Below are positions 16,978-24,411 of a stretch of 64,000 nt of DNA, one piece after another (within the stretch, counting starts at the first letter, position 1; every line of letters begins with the position of its first letter). The stretch spans positions 65,561 to 129,560 of the forward strand of contig SFDX01000005.1 of assembly GCA_004557455.1 (NCBI GenBank). The letters are read 5' to 3'. Both the position numbers and the translations under genes were made by a program. The DNA is from Akkermansia muciniphila (GTDB taxonomy: Bacteria; Verrucomicrobiota; Verrucomicrobiia; Verrucomicrobiales; Akkermansiaceae). The notes beneath the pieces are model-generated. The model was not told where the DNA came from, did no database searches, and saw only the letters and a program-made list of their open reading frames with translations.

Positions 16978-18486
16978 ATGTTACAAGACTTTGCGTTTTA
17001 CACTTGGGCACAGTTCGCTCCGGCCTTCGTGCTGGTCGGCATTGCTGCCGCCTTGCTGATGGTGGATACCTTCGCTCCGCGCTTCCCCAAGCAGGGGCTG
17101 GCGGTCATCAGCGCGCTTTCGGCCATCGTCACCGGTCTCTTCATCCTGCCCGGTGACGGCGGTATCTCGCTCACGGGCCTCGCTGCTCTGGCCTGCATCG
17201 CCACGGGTGCAGCCGTCCTGCTGGGCGTTGACTATCACAAGGTCACCTGCGAGTCCGTTTGCGGTGCCGGTTCCCAAGAGGGCACGGGCGAGTTCTACGC
17301 GCTGCCCCTCGTGGCGGCTGCGGGTATCTTCTGCCTCACGCAGGCGCGGGACATCATCACGCTGTTCGTCTCGCTGGAGGTGCTCACCCTCAGCTCCTAT
17401 GTGCTGGCCGGCTACTTCCGTCGCAACCGTGGTTCGGTGGAGGCCGGTGTCAAGTACCTGGTGCTCGGCGCGCTCAGCACGGGCCTGCTCGTGTTCGGTG
17501 CCGCTTGGTACTTCGGTATGACGGGCAGCTTCTCGCTCAGCCCCGCCACCTTGGCGGTCGGTTTCCTCAGCCCGGGTCGCATTACGGGCATCCTGCTGGC
17601 CTACGTGTTCCTCTTCGCGGGGGCCTTCTTCAAGGTGGGTGCCGCTCCCATGCACGGGTGGATTCCGGATGTGTACCAGGGTGCTCCCACGCCTGTTTCC
17701 ATCTTCCTGGGCGTGGCGTCCAAGGCGGCCGGTTTCTGCGTGCTCATCCTGCTGTTCCGCCCCTTCTATACGGTGCTCAGCGTGCCGGAGGTAGGCAGCC
17801 TCTACACGGACCGCGTGGTCTTCTTCCTCACGGTCATCATGGCGGCTACCCTGCTCATCGGTAACTTGGGGGCCATCCCGCAGAGCAACGTCAAGCGCTT
17901 GCTCGGCTACTCCTCCATCGGTCAGGCGGGCTTTATCCTCCTGCTTTTCCTCGGCATCCAGTCCTTCGAGGTCGCCGAGTCGGGCGTGGAGTTCGTGCCC
18001 CTGCAGCACAACGTGTTCTACTACCTCACCGCCTACGGTCTCGCTACTGTGCCGGCTTTCTATGCCGTTGCTCTGGTGCGTATGAGCCGCGGCAGCGAGG
18101 AGCTCTCCGCCTTCCGTGGCTTGGCCAAGACCAACCCGCGCTTGGCCTTCCTCATCACCGTCTGCTTCGCCTCTCTGGCCGGTGTCCCGCTTACCGCGGG
18201 CTTCATCGCCAAGTTCCGCAGCTTCGTGGCCCTGCTGCAGTGCGGCTCCTGCTCCACCCTCTGCTGGTTGCTTCCCATTGCCGTCATCTGCGCCGCCGCC
18301 GGTTTCTACTACTACTTCAAGATCATCCGCGAGATGTACTGGGAGAAGCCCCTGGAGTCCGACAAGCCCGTCACCGTGCCCGGTATCTCCATGGCTGTCC
18401 TCATCCTCTGCGTCCTCGCGCTCCTCTGGTTCGGCTCCAAGCCCCTCTTCTGCGCCTCCCCCGCAGGCCTCTGGTTCGGCTTCTGA
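16978..18486 (+). CDS. nuoN: NADH-quinone oxidoreductase subunit N (antiporter-like)
   Basis: 502 aa, the last gene of the operon. Signatures are SLEVLTLSSYVLAGYFRRNRGSVEAGVKYLVLGALSTG, GAAPMHGWIPDVYQGAPTPVSIFLG and NVKRLLGYSSIGQAGF. It starts 24 bp after nuoM and is followed by a strong terminator that closes the nuo block. Confidence 0.94.
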   Translation: MLQDFAFYTWAQFAPAFVLVGIAAALLMVDTFAPRFPKQGLAVISALSAIVTGLFILPGDGGISLTGLAALACIATGAAVLLGVDYHKVTCESVCGAGSQEGTGEFYALPLVAAAGIFCLTQARDIITLFVSLEVLTLSSYVLAGYFRRNRGSVEAGVKYLVLGALSTGLLVFGAAWYFGMTGSFSLSPATLAVGFLSPGRITGILLAYVFLFAGAFFKVGAAPMHGWIPDVYQGAPTPVSIFLGVASKAAGFCVLILLFRPFYTVLSVPEVGSLYTDRVVFFLTVIMAATLLIGNLGAIPQSNVKRLLGYSSIGQAGFILLLFLGIQSFEVAESGVEFVPLQHNVFYYLTAYGLATVPAFYAVALVRMSRGSEELSAFRGLAKTNPRLAFLITVCFASLAGVPLTAGFIAKFRSFVALLQCGSCSTLCWLLPIAVICAAAGFYYYFKIIREMYWEKPLESDKPVTVPGISMAVLILCVLALLWFGSKPLFCASPAGLWFGF

Positions 18487-18510
18487 TCCCCGCACCAACC
18501 CAAGCTCTCC

Positions 18511-18547
18511 CCGGCCCCTCGCTCCCACGCGTCGGGCCGGTCTTTTT
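18511..18547 (+). terminator. nuo operon terminator
   Basis: CCGGCCC (18511-18517) pairs with GGGCCGG (18534-18540) across a 16-nt loop, followed by TCTTTTTA. Confidence 0.8.
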
Positions 18548-18598
18548 ATACCCTCACCTTGCCCGCCTCCTTCTTCCTCCCTTCTCCTCCACCGCTCC

Positions 18599-18636
18599 AC
18601 AAAAAAGCCCCTCTCCCCGAGGCGGAGAGAGGGGGC
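18599..18636 (-). terminator. terminator of the capsid-like gene
   Basis: Minus strand: a GC-rich imperfect stem built on CTCTCTCC / GGGGAGAG with a GCCTC loop, followed by a run of at least six T (18601-18606). It faces the nuo terminator, so the two transcription units converge here. Confidence 0.85.
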
Positions 18637-18649
18637 GGGCAGGGGGCCG

Positions 18650-19564
18650 CTACTCCTTGCAGAGGATCTTCACGAACGCCTCCTCCTGCAGGCGGGTGGC
18701 ACCGCAGGCGAACTTGGCGCGCACCTGGAGAGTCTCCTCCAAATCATCGCGCACGGAGATCTTCACACGGAAGTCATCCCAGATACCGAACTGGGCCTTG
18801 CTCTTGACCCAGGCCAGGCAGGTACGCTGGCCGGAATCGGGGTCGATGGGCAGGAGCTCGGTTCGGATGATACGGAACCCGAGGAAGGAATCCACGCGCC
18901 CCTCCGCGAGGGCCCGCACGGTATTGAAATCGTAGCTGGTCACCTCTTGGCTGCGGAGCAGGGCCGAGATCTGGCTGCCGGAGCAAGCGAGCACGAGCTC
19001 ATCGCCGTAAGCGCGGCGGTCCTCGCTCCAGGCCTCTGACTGCATGAGCATATCGAGCGCGCGGCGCAGCTTAGCGACAGTCAGGTTGCTCGCCGCCGCC
19101 GTACCGCTCTCCACATAGTTGATCGGCACGACCCGGTCCGCTGCAAAATCCACGCCCACGGTCCCGTGCTCCCCGGTGTAGCAGGTGCCCAGGAAGGCAT
19201 CGAGCATCACGCGGTCCATCTGCCTGCCGGCCGCTGCGCGCAGACCCTCCACCGTCTTGCTGACGGGCAGGTCGATGTTCGCGAGCTGCTTGGCGTCGAA
19301 CTCATCGAAGCCGACGGCCTTGGAGAAGAGACGCGGGAAAAGCACGCGGCGAGAGGTCGGGGCCTCGCTCAAGCCCGTGGGACGCATGCGGCCGTTCTTC
19401 TCCTCGAACTCGAGGAGACCGTACTGGTCATACGCCACCATCCGGCCGGAGAGCCCGGTCTCGACGGTCACGTATTTCTCCAAACGGGAAGCCTCCTGCT
19501 GCAGGTAGCTCCCCCACTTCTCGCTGTATTTGATCTGATAGTTATCCGAAATGGTTGTAGCCAT
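18650..19564 (-). CDS. solitary phage-type major capsid protein homologue
   Basis: 304 aa starting MATTISDNYQIKYSEKWGS. The N-terminal TTISDN...E segment, the region after it (GLSGRMVAYDQYG; RRVLFPRLFSKAVGFDEFD), the central AKLRRALDMLMQSEAW with LVLACSGSQISALL, and the C-terminal FGIWDDFRVKISVRDDLEETLQVRAKFACGATRLQEEAFVKI resemble phage capsid proteins of the Phage_capsid_2 type. In these, a DxxRR-like helix, a nucleotide-independent shell domain and a final Ala-rich strand occur. No portal, terminase, protease or tail gene is adjacent. It has its own terminator and an upstream hairpin, and it is intact, suggesting it is expressed. A domesticated capsid, a gene-transfer-agent component or a prophage remnant are all possible. 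Confidence 0.65.
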   Translation of the reverse strand: MATTISDNYQIKYSEKWGSYLQQEASRLEKYVTVETGLSGRMVAYDQYGLLEFEEKNGRMRPTGLSEAPTSRRVLFPRLFSKAVGFDEFDAKQLANIDLPVSKTVEGLRAAAGRQMDRVMLDAFLGTCYTGEHGTVGVDFAADRVVPINYVESGTAAASNLTVAKLRRALDMLMQSEAWSEDRRAYGDELVLACSGSQISALLRSQEVTSYDFNTVRALAEGRVDSFLGFRIIRTELLPIDPDSGQRTCLAWVKSKAQFGIWDDFRVKISVRDDLEETLQVRAKFACGATRLQEEAFVKILCKE

Positions 19565-19596
19565 AATGTTGTTGTGTGATGGTTAGTGTGTAGCTC

Positions 19597-19614
19597 GGGT
19601 GCAACCGTGCACCC
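19597..19614. repeat. hairpin in the leader region of the capsid-like gene
   Basis: Perfect 7-bp inverted repeat GGGTGCA (19597-19603) / TGCACCC (19608-19614) with a 4-nt loop, about 35 bp upstream of the capsid ATG. On the minus strand a TTGCAC at the edge of this palindrome could be a -35 box, with a weak CATCAC 17 bp on. The hairpin could be an operator or an RNA structure. Confidence 0.5.
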
Positions 19615-19812
19615 TTCGGCAATGTGGCCCGCGATTACCCGTTCGGGGTCTGCCGCCGGCCCCCGGAGCACCGGGTCCTCTTCGGATTACCGGTGCCCTC
19701 CGTGGCCTTGCCTTCACTATTACACCACCCCCGCTTTGCCCTGTCATCCCCTTGCAGTACCCCCCTGCCGCCCCAAAACAGACTTCCCGCCGAGTTGGAA
19801 GGTAGCGAGAAT

Positions 19813-19830
19813 GGCTGACCGCGGAATGAA
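19813..19830 (+). repeat. extra half-site of the inverted-repeat element
   Basis: GGCTGACCGCGGAATGAA closely matches the outer half of the left arm at 19912. It lies in direct orientation 99 bp upstream. The gene-free stretch 19615-19910 contains nothing else I recognise. Confidence 0.55.
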
Positions 19831-19910
19831 GGGGGGGATGAACGGGAAGCAGAGCCGAGCGGAGGGGTAAAGGAGACTTCATGCCGCCGTATCAATAGTG
19901 GGCGAGAGAA

Positions 19911-20111
19911 TGCTGACCGCGGAATAAAAGGAATTTTGGGAAACTGATTGACCTTCGGAGCTTCGGCGAGACTTCAAGGCAAGCTCATAGTAGCCGGCTT
20001 TGGAATCTTATCAAAATAACCAAGGGAACTACTATCTCGTCGGCATGCCGTCTGTACCGGGCTATGCACGCCACTGACCTTCCAAAAAATCCTTTTATTC
20101 CGCGGTCAGCT
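19911..20111. repeat. about 200-bp element bounded by about 31-bp inverted repeats (MITE-like)
   Basis: The left arm (19911-19942) begins GCTGACCGCGGAATAAAAGG and the right arm (20080-20111) is its reverse complement with few mismatches near the inner end. The roughly 137 bp between them holds no ORF and has no similarity I recognise. The whole sits in the long non-coding gap between the capsid-like gene and folE2. The form is that of a miniature inverted-repeat element or of an IS deletion relic. No flanking target duplication is obvious. Confidence 0.6.
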
Positions 20112-20185
20112 TAGAGTCGTCCTCTATCAAATCAGCGATAGGAAGTCCCGTGTCGCGTCTGCACGGCTTCGCTGCCCTTGTTCCT

Positions 20186-20986
20186 TCAGTCTGTCAGGGA
20201 GCGCTCGATGCAGGCGTAGGCGTTGTGGTTGTGGATGGACTCGAAGTTCTCTGCCTCCACGCGGTACCAGGAGAAGGCGGTGTGGTTCTCTGTAGCCACG
20301 GCGACGTTGCGGACGAGGTCTTCGACAAAGACGGGGTGCTCGTAGGCGTGGTCCGTGACGAACTTTTCGTCCGGGCGCTTGAGGATGCTGTAGAGCGAGC
20401 AGCTGGCGCAGTCCTCAATCATGTCGATAAGGTCCTCAATCCAAATGGGCGGGCCGACGAAGCGGACGGAGTAGGTGACAATACCGCGCTGGTTATGGGC
20501 CCCGTGGGTACTCATGGCCTTGGAGCAGGGGCAAAGGGTGGTGACGGGCACCTTGATGGTGAGAGTGAACTGGCTCTTGCCGCCGCGCTCGGCATCGATG
20601 ACAAAGCGGACGTCATAATCCATCATGCCCTCCATGCCGGAGACGGGGGCTTTTTTGAGGCGGAAGAAAGGGAAAGCGATCTCCACATGCGCGCGCTGGG
20701 CGGATAACTTCTCCAACAGACGGTTGGGGAGGCGCAGGGCGGTGTGGATGTTCAGGCGGCGGGGTCCCTCCCCCTCGTCGTGCAGGGCCTCCACAAAGCG
20801 GCTCATGTGCGTACCCTTGTATTCCTGCGGCAGGTCTACCATGAGCGCGACGGTCGCGACAGTATTTTGGGTGCGGTTGGCTTTATCGCTTACCACGATG
20901 GGGAAGCGCACCCCGCGTACCCCGACGCGATCAATGGAAATGCAGCGCGTGTCGCGCTCGTTCTGCATATCTTTGAGATTTTTCAT
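20186..20986 (-). CDS. folE2: GTP cyclohydrolase FolE2 (type IB)
   Basis: 266 aa. FolE2 converts GTP to 7,8-dihydroneopterin triphosphate, the first step of folate and queuosine precursor synthesis. Recognisable segments are ISIDRVGVRGVRFPIVV near the N-terminus, MSRFVEALHDE, the catalytic-metal motif TTLCPCSKAMSTHGAHNQRG and the C-terminal PVFVEDLVRNVA...ENFESIHNHNAYA. The start is set at MKNLKDMQNERDTR; the 17 residues further upstream are Pro-rich and unlike the family. No convincing promoter was located in the 90 bp before it. Confidence 0.93.
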   Translation of the reverse strand: MKNLKDMQNERDTRCISIDRVGVRGVRFPIVVSDKANRTQNTVATVALMVDLPQEYKGTHMSRFVEALHDEGEGPRRLNIHTALRLPNRLLEKLSAQRAHVEIAFPFFRLKKAPVSGMEGMMDYDVRFVIDAERGGKSQFTLTIKVPVTTLCPCSKAMSTHGAHNQRGIVTYSVRFVGPPIWIEDLIDMIEDCASCSLYSILKRPDEKFVTDHAYEHPVFVEDLVRNVAVATENHTAFSWYRVEAENFESIHNHNAYACIERSLTD

Positions 20987-21095
20987 AACGGGAGGGGGAG
21001 GAAATGAGGGAGGGAGCTTGGCGACAGACGCGCACAAGCCCCCTCAACATCAACGACATCTCTTGCCGTCGAGATACTCCTGCGGGAGCATGGAG

Positions 21096-21341
21096 TTAGG
21101 GAAGAAGGTTCACGGCACGAGCCCGGCGGATTTCGCGGGTGATCTTGCGGTGCATCTTGGCGGAGACGCCGGTGACGCGGCGGGGCAGGATCTTGCCGGA
21201 CTCGGAGGTGAATTTGGCGAGGAACTCGGGGTTGCACATATCGACGGCACCGGCGGGGATGTCGATGCGGCGACGCGGCATGGACTTGTTGCAGGTGCGG
21301 AAGCGGATACGACGCTCAACGCTGTGGAATTCGGTAATCAT
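21096..21341 (-). CDS. rpsR: 30S ribosomal protein S18
   Basis: 81 aa. The C-terminal half has the S18 signature: PEFLAKFTSESGKILPRRVTGVSAKMHRKITREIRRARAVNLLP. The N-terminal half contains a CNKSMPRRR stretch. It is preceded on the same strand by rpmG after 25 bp and both are read from the promoter at 21569-21596. Confidence 0.93.
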   Translation of the reverse strand: MITEFHSVERRIRFRTCNKSMPRRRIDIPAGAVDMCNPEFLAKFTSESGKILPRRVTGVSAKMHRKITREIRRARAVNLLP

Positions 21342-21366
21342 AGTGTGTGAAAGTGGGGCAAAAGAC

Positions 21367-21540
21367 TCAGCGGATCTCGCGGTGAACGGTGCGACGCTTG
21401 AGGAAGGGGTTGAACTTCACCTTCTCAAGGCGGCCCGGGGTGCGGGGGCTCTTCTTATTGCGGGTGGTCACGTAGCGGGAGGCCGTCTTGCCTTCTGCCT
21501 TGGCCTCGGTGCATTCCAGGATGATGATGTCTCTTGGCAT
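21367..21540 (-). CDS. rpmG: 50S ribosomal protein L33
   Basis: A 57-aa reading frame starting MPRDIIILECTEAKAEGK and ending FLKRRTVHREIR. It has the L33 pattern with YVTTRNKKSPRTPGRLEKVKFNPFLKR. It is the variant without CxxC zinc pairs (one Cys only, residue 10). The ATG is the first after the strong promoter at 21569-21596, about 28 bp away. The pairing with rpsR is typical of ribosomal protein mini-operons. Confidence 0.92.
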   Translation of the reverse strand: MPRDIIILECTEAKAEGKTASRYVTTRNKKSPRTPGRLEKVKFNPFLKRRTVHREIR

Positions 21541-21568
21541 ATTTGAATGTGTTGACTTGCGGCCACAA

Positions 21569-21596
21569 AGTATACACTATTCTTCGCTTTCGTCAA
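21569..21596 (-). promoter_or_regulatory. rpmG-rpsR promoter
   Basis: Minus strand TTGACG (21591-21596), 16-bp spacer, TATACT (21569-21574). The -35 lies inside the 3' end of the upstream DksA-like gene, so the ribosomal pair can be transcribed independently. Confidence 0.8.
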
Positions 21597-22215
21597 GCGA
21601 AATCGCATTTTCTATGTCATTTTCCAGCCCGGCATAGCCCACAGAGTCCGATTTTTTGCTTCTGTAGGCGGCATTCGGGCCATATTTCTTCTCATATTCC
21701 TCCTGGCATTTCACCGTGAGGCGGCAGAAGGGGCGCACGCGGAGGCGGCCCTTGGGGATGGGTTCCAAGCTCATCTCGCAGATGCCGTAGGTGCCGCGTT
21801 TGATGCGCTGGAGGGCGGCATCGATCTCGAAAAGCTGCTCCCGGTCCTTATCGAGCAGGCGGATGGTGAGGTCACGCACCTCTGCCTCACTGCCGGCATC
21901 GCCGATGTGCTGTCCGGAGGATGAGGAGACATTGGAGGCACCGCTGCGCAGGTGGTCGCGCGTGGTGTTTTGAACGCTCGGGGCAAGGTGGTCGCGCAGG
22001 GCCTTGAGGGCGGCCTCCTGCTCCTCCAGGAAGGTGCCCCACTCCGGGTCTTCCTTCAGCTTGGCCATGGTGGCGCGCAGTTTCTTGGCGCGCTCGCGTT
22101 CGGCGGGGGTCATGCCGTCCTTGCCGACTTTTTCCGCCTTGGCAGAAGTCTTCTTGGTGGACTTGGACGCCTTGGCTGAGGCGTCGGAAGATGATTTCTT
22201 GGGGGATGCAGCCAT
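21577..22215 (-). CDS. DksA/TraR-like protein with a degenerate zinc finger
   Basis: 212 aa. Residues 1-40 are Lys/Ser/Ala-rich. A long helical region follows (ERERAKKLRATMAKLKEDPEW to RLLDKDREQLFEIDAALQRI), the shape of the DksA coiled coil. The C-terminal finger reads GTYGICEMSLEPIPKGRLRVRPFCRLTVKCQEEYEK: the CxxC knuckles of DksA are reduced to CEMS and CRLTVKC, so zinc binding is doubtful. DksA-type proteins act in the RNA polymerase secondary channel; whether this one does is an inference. The C-terminal 35 residues are an acidic extension. Confidence 0.8.
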   Translation of the reverse strand: MAASPKKSSSDASAKASKSTKKTSAKAEKVGKDGMTPAERERAKKLRATMAKLKEDPEWGTFLEEQEAALKALRDHLAPSVQNTTRDHLRSGASNVSSSSGQHIGDAGSEAEVRDLTIRLLDKDREQLFEIDAALQRIKRGTYGICEMSLEPIPKGRLRVRPFCRLTVKCQEEYEKKYGPNAAYRSKKSDSVGYAGLENDIENAISLDESEE

Positions 22216-22284
22216 ATTTGAGAAAGAAGTGAGTATGATGAATGTGAGACCGGTGAACGGAGTGCCGCTGCCGGTGCATGCTTG

Positions 22285-22313
22285 CTACTACCACATTTCG
22301 GCACAGAATGCAA
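22285..22313 (-). promoter_or_regulatory. promoter of the DksA-like gene
   Basis: Minus strand TTGCAT (22308-22313), 17-bp spacer, TAGTAG (22285-22290), giving a leader of about 65 nt. The gap to malQ is therefore a divergent promoter region. Confidence 0.6.
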
Positions 22314-22382
22314 GAAAAAAATCGTACCTTGCGAGTTTTTCTGTAAAAAACGCAAAAAGGGGCGACGCGGGTTAGAAAGGTA

Positions 22383-22412
22383 TTGCAGGGAGGGGGAGGA
22401 ATATGGTAGAAT
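22383..22412 (+). promoter_or_regulatory. malQ promoter (near-leaderless)
   Basis: TTGCAG (22383-22388), 18-bp spacer, TAGAAT (22407-22412). The ATG at 22422 lies 9 nt after the -10. Confidence 0.75.
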
Positions 22413-22421
22413 GGGCGCAGC

Positions 22422-24146
22422 ATGCTGTTGGAACGTAAAACCGGGATATTGATGCCGCTATTTTCATTGCGGCGGGATGGCGATGGAGGGATAGGTGACC
22501 TGAAGGCCCTGCGGGAGTGGATCGATTGGGCGGCGGAGCATGGGGTAGGTTTTCTGCAGTTACTGCCCGTTAATGCTGTGGGGGAGGACGATGCCCCCTC
22601 GCCGTACTCCGCCATCAGCAGCGTGGCTCTGGAGCCGCTCTACCTCACCCTTGAGGAGATTCCCAGTATGCCGGCGGAGCTGCCGCCCTACCCGGTGGAC
22701 GCGCTGCCGCTGCAGTTGCCGGGTGGGCCGGACTTGGTGGACTACGCGCGCGTGCGCGAGTATAAGAGGAGGCTCTTCCGGGTGGCATGGGAGCATTTCT
22801 CGGGGGAGGAGGCTTTTGCCGACCAGCGCGGGAAGTTCCGCGACTGGGTGCAAGCGGAGGGGGCGTGGCTGGAGGATTTCACGGTGTTCCGCGTGGCCTC
22901 GCTGGCAATGGGTAGCACGGCATGGTGGCGTTGGCCGCAACAGGACCCGGCGTGCATTCGCGGCTGGGTGGACGGGGACCCGGAGCTGCGCGGGCAGAAG
23001 GAGTACCATGCCTGGCTTCAGTGGCTCTGCGCCCGCCAGTGGTCGGAGGTGCGCCGCGCTGCGGATGCCGCAGGGGTGCTGCTGATGGGGGATGTGCCCA
23101 TCGGTATTTCCGTGGCCAGCGCGGATGTGTTTTTCGAGCGGCATCTCTTCGATATGGATTGGAGCGGCGGCGCGCCGGCGGAGGGTAACTTTGCGGAGGA
23201 TCCCTTTACGGCCAAGTGGGGGCAGAACTGGGGCATCCCGCTCTACCGCTGGGAGGTGATGGAGGCGGATGGTTTTGCGTGGTGGAACCGCCGTATCCGC
23301 AAAATGGCGGAGGTGTTCCGCATGTACCGCATTGATCACGTGCTGGGCTTTTACCGTATCTATGCCTTCCCCTGGATGCCGGACCGCAATCCGGAGTTCC
23401 TGCCGCTGTCGGAGGACGAGGCGGCTGTGCGCTGCGGGGGGCGCCGTCCGGGCTTCCGCCCGCGTCCGGATTGGCAGGCGGAGGATCGACGGCAGAACCT
23501 GATGCAGGGGGACCGCCTGCTGCGCCGCCTATTGCAGGCCGCCCCGGGGCTGCGCGTGGTGGGGGAGGACTTGGGCTGTGTGCCGGATTATGTGCGCCCG
23601 AACCTCAGCCAACTGCGCATTGCCGGGTTCAAGATCCCGCATTGGGAGATCGATGATCGGCAGCACATTATCCCGGGGCATACCTACAATCCCTGCTCCT
23701 TTGCCACCTACGCTACCCACGATTTCCCGCCGCTGCGCTGTGATTGGGATGTGTGGTACAATGCCGTGCAGGAGGCCCGCCGCGCGGCGGCTGACCTGTC
23801 GCGCACGCCGGAGGAGATACGCCAAACCCTCCTCAACGGGCAAGGCTGCGCGCGAGTGCTGGCTTGGTTGGGTGCTTGGTGCGGCGTGCAGCGCGAGCAT
23901 GATGCCCTCGTCCCCTGGAGCCCGGAGGTGAAAGACCGCCTCTTCCGCGCACTCTTTGCCTGCCGCTCCGCTTACGCCTGCATGATGTGGACGGATCTCT
24001 TCGACATACCCGTGCGCCTCAACCTCCCCGGCACGGAGGGCGGCACCAACTGGCGGCCTCGCATGCCCTTCACCGCTGCCCAAGCCGCCCGACTCCCCCA
24101 GAGCGCTTGGATCCGCTCCGTCAGCATCGCCTCCGACCGCGCGTAA
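22422..24146 (+). CDS. malQ: 4-alpha-glucanotransferase (amylomaltase, GH77)
   Basis: 574 aa. It transfers alpha-1,4-glucan segments in glycogen or maltodextrin metabolism in the cytoplasm. GH77 features are GILMPLFSLRRDGDGGIGDL near the N-terminus, FLQLLPVNAVGEDDAPSPYSAIS, VLLMGDVPIGISVASADVFF, RIDHVLGFYRIYAFPWMP with the nucleophile Asp, GEDLGCVPDYVRPNLSQLRIAGFKI with the acid/base Glu, and THDFPPLR. No signal peptide is present. It is monocistronic, judged from the gap of 265 bp to the next gene. Confidence 0.92.
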   Translation: MLLERKTGILMPLFSLRRDGDGGIGDLKALREWIDWAAEHGVGFLQLLPVNAVGEDDAPSPYSAISSVALEPLYLTLEEIPSMPAELPPYPVDALPLQLPGGPDLVDYARVREYKRRLFRVAWEHFSGEEAFADQRGKFRDWVQAEGAWLEDFTVFRVASLAMGSTAWWRWPQQDPACIRGWVDGDPELRGQKEYHAWLQWLCARQWSEVRRAADAAGVLLMGDVPIGISVASADVFFERHLFDMDWSGGAPAEGNFAEDPFTAKWGQNWGIPLYRWEVMEADGFAWWNRRIRKMAEVFRMYRIDHVLGFYRIYAFPWMPDRNPEFLPLSEDEAAVRCGGRRPGFRPRPDWQAEDRRQNLMQGDRLLRRLLQAAPGLRVVGEDLGCVPDYVRPNLSQLRIAGFKIPHWEIDDRQHIIPGHTYNPCSFATYATHDFPPLRCDWDVWYNAVQEARRAAADLSRTPEEIRQTLLNGQGCARVLAWLGAWCGVQREHDALVPWSPEVKDRLFRALFACRSAYACMMWTDLFDIPVRLNLPGTEGGTNWRPRMPFTAAQAARLPQSAWIRSVSIASDRA

Positions 24147-24232
24147 AACCCGCAGCTTGGTAGGATTTCTTTCAGCACTTCTGTCCCTCAGGGACTTCTG
24201 TTTGTTGTCGAGTATGTCAGGGTAGGGCTGCT

Positions 24233-24253
24233 CTCTGCATTTTGAATGCAGAG
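24233..24253. repeat. perfect palindrome with GCATT-N3-AATGC core (site 1)
   Basis: CTCTGCATT (24233-24241) / AATGCAGAG (24245-24253) with a TTG centre, 9-bp arms. It lies in the A+T-rich gap after malQ (24147-24411), 159 bp before the GCSx-peptide gene. No gene is seen in the gap. Confidence 0.7.
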
Positions 24254-24352
24254 TCAAGCCTGAATTTGTTTTTTTATGACAAATCAACGAATTTTCGAAC
24301 TTTTCTTTCCTAACCCCGCCAATCATATTTGGGACGTTTTTGTTGTAACCCG

Positions 24353-24372
24353 TTGAGTATCAACAGTTTACA
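24353..24372 (+). repeat. 20-bp motif shared with 32435-32454
   Basis: TTGAGTATCAACAGTTTACA here and TTCAGTATCAACGAGTTACA at 32435 agree at 16 of 20 positions. In both places the motif lies close to a GCATT-N3-AATGC palindrome upstream of an isolated gene, suggesting a dispersed repeat or the end of a former mobile element. Confidence 0.5.
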
Positions 24373-24380
24373 AGGGGTGT

Positions 24381-24393
24381 GCATTCAAAATGC
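24381..24393. repeat. GCATT-N3-AATGC palindrome (site 2), just upstream of the peptide gene
   Basis: GCATT (24381-24385), CAA, AATGC (24389-24393). Read in reverse its 13-bp core equals that of site 1 (GCATTTTGAATGC). A TAGTCT at 24396-24401 immediately after could be a poor -10 for the peptide gene, but no good -35 is visible. Confidence 0.55.
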
Positions 24394-24411
24394 TGTAGTC
24401 TTACTCCTGCT

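Noticed and set aside
16981..18600. Minus-strand frame over nuoN
   Set aside because: Antisense shadow; composition Arg/Glu/His-rich, and it runs through the nuo terminator.
19583..19882. Small minus-strand frame of 99 codons upstream of the capsid-like gene
   Set aside because: Pro/Arg-rich, no ribosome site or promoter, and overlapping frames of similar length exist on both strands; probably non-coding.
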